Below, one piece after another: positions 5,102-5,628 of a DNA stretch of 5,628 nucleotides. Position 1 is the first letter of the stretch; the number at the start of each line of letters is the position of its first letter. This DNA is from Anaerolineales bacterium. GTDB taxonomy: Bacteria > Chloroflexota > Anaerolineae > Anaerolineales > UBA6663. The notes under the pieces are model-generated. The model saw only the letters and a list, made by a program, of their open reading frames with translations. It was not told the DNA's origin and ran no database searches. The stretch covers positions 1-5,628 of the forward strand of contig JAGOBN010000311.1 in the NCBI GenBank assembly GCA_017999235.1, written 5' to 3'. The position numbers and the translations under genes were made by a program.

Positions 5102-5628
5102 ATGCCAACCCTGCGCCTGCTCCATCTGAGTCTGTGTCTCGCGGTAGCGGTCTCCGCCTGCGCGCAAGCCGGGCCGCCGGCGCTGCCCACCGTGGCCGCC
5201 GAGATCGCCAGCGGGCCGGCCTGGCTGGGCTTGCCGGCCGGCTTGCTCCAGGTGGCGGAGCCGCTGCCGGTGGGCGCGCCGGCGCTGCAATCCGAAATGG
5301 CCGAACTCCACGCGCTGCGCGCGGCGCTCACCGCCGAACAGCGGGCGGCCGTGGCGCGGTGGGAGAGTGGCGCGGTGCTGGCGTGGAACGCGCTGGCGCG
5401 CGAATTGGTGGCCCAGGCCGGCGCCGATCCGCTGACGGCCTCCCGCGTCTACGCGCTGCTGAGCGTGGCGCAGTATGACGCGCTCCAGGCCGCCGCGCAC
5501 TTCCAGCGCCAATATGCCCGGCAGCTGCCGGGCGCCGCCGACGGCGGGGTGACGCCCTTGGTCCAGACGCGGGCGCCGGGGTCGTATCCTTCCGAGCAGG
5601 CCGCCCTGGCCGGCGCGTCCGCCACCGT
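5102..5628 (+). CDS. PAP2 / vanadium-haloperoxidase-like lipoprotein (N-terminal part, runs off the window)
   Basis: The first 175 residues are visible; the rest lies beyond the window. Residues 1-20 form a lipoprotein signal peptide: a short basic start (R5), a hydrophobic stretch at 6-17, and lipobox VSAC with C20 as the predicted lipidated cysteine. The mature protein should sit on the outer face of the membrane. The helical segment AWNALARELV (94-103), then SRVYALLSVAQYDAL (114-128), then SYPSEQAALAG (161-171) matches my recollection of a group of PAP2-type phosphatases and vanadium-dependent haloperoxidases, where the last motif normally reads SYPSEHA or PSGH. Here the active-site histidine is glutamine (Q166). 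The earlier RP phosphate-binding motif is also not intact; the sequence reads RQLPG (140-144). The final catalytic motif (SR..H) is out of view. The protein may therefore be a non-enzymatic relative or have changed chemistry. It is transcribed away from GlyA-GcvT, so the pair shares only a control region. Confidence 0.75.
   Translation, partial: MPTLRLLHLSLCLAVAVSACAQAGPPALPTVAAEIASGPAWLGLPAGLLQVAEPLPVGAPALQSEMAELHALRAALTAEQRAAVARWESGAVLAWNALARELVAQAGADPLTASRVYALLSVAQYDALQAAAHFQRQYARQLPGAADGGVTPLVQTRAPGSYPSEQAALAGASAT

Noticed and set aside
5048..5512. Minus-strand and alternative plus-strand frames over the PAP2-like gene (5048-5512 minus, 5065-5478 plus)
   Set aside because: The frame from 5102 has a strong Shine-Dalgarno, a lipoprotein signal and recognisable family motifs; the others have Arg/Gly/Ala-rich products without features.

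Overview
The window is GC-rich DNA without introns. It carries four protein genes packed with short intergenic gaps, and there are no rRNA, tRNA or CRISPR signals. Two of the four genes run off the window edges. The most likely source is a Chloroflexota-type bacterium (Anaerolineae or Caldilineae relatives). This rests on the high GC, the fused serine/glycine one-carbon enzyme, the divergent FtsH-like ATPase, and short heptamer repeats between genes. It is an inference from style, not a phylogenetic result.

Layout. Bases 1-953 (minus strand) hold the N-terminal 317 residues of a membrane-anchored AAA+ ATPase of the FtsH type, with the C-terminus outside the window. Bases 954-1078 hold its promoter and two small inverted repeats. 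Bases 1079-1684 (minus) encode a histidine (phosphoglycerate-mutase-like) phosphatase. Bases 1685-1755 are a compact array of heptamers, four in one orientation followed by four in the other, able to fold into a long hairpin. Bases 1756-4932 (minus) encode a 1058-residue fusion of serine hydroxymethyltransferase (GlyA) with the glycine-cleavage T-protein (GcvT). Bases 4933-5101 form a divergent control region with a good sigma-70-type promoter for the fusion gene, a weaker one for the plus-strand gene, and a GC palindrome between them. Bases 5102-5628 (plus) hold the first 175 residues of a putative lipoprotein of the PAP2 / vanadium-haloperoxidase-like family.

How the genes fit together. The fusion puts two enzymes that both make 5,10-methylene-tetrahydrofolate on one chain: GlyA from serine, and GcvT from the aminomethyl-lipoyl H-protein. 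This suggests coupled serine/glycine/one-carbon flux. Between the two enzymes lies a segment that looks like a second, shrunken GcvT copy, so the architecture appears to be GlyA / contracted GcvT / complete GcvT. The phosphatase and ATPase lie downstream on the same strand. The ATPase appears to have its own promoter, so any operon linkage is loose and no shared function can be read from the context.

The points most worth following are the three-module fusion, an extra segment of about 26 residues beside the GlyA active site, the Gly/Met-rich loop and further insertion in the ATPase, the inverted heptamer array, and the apparent loss of the PSGH-type catalytic histidine in the PAP2-like lipoprotein.
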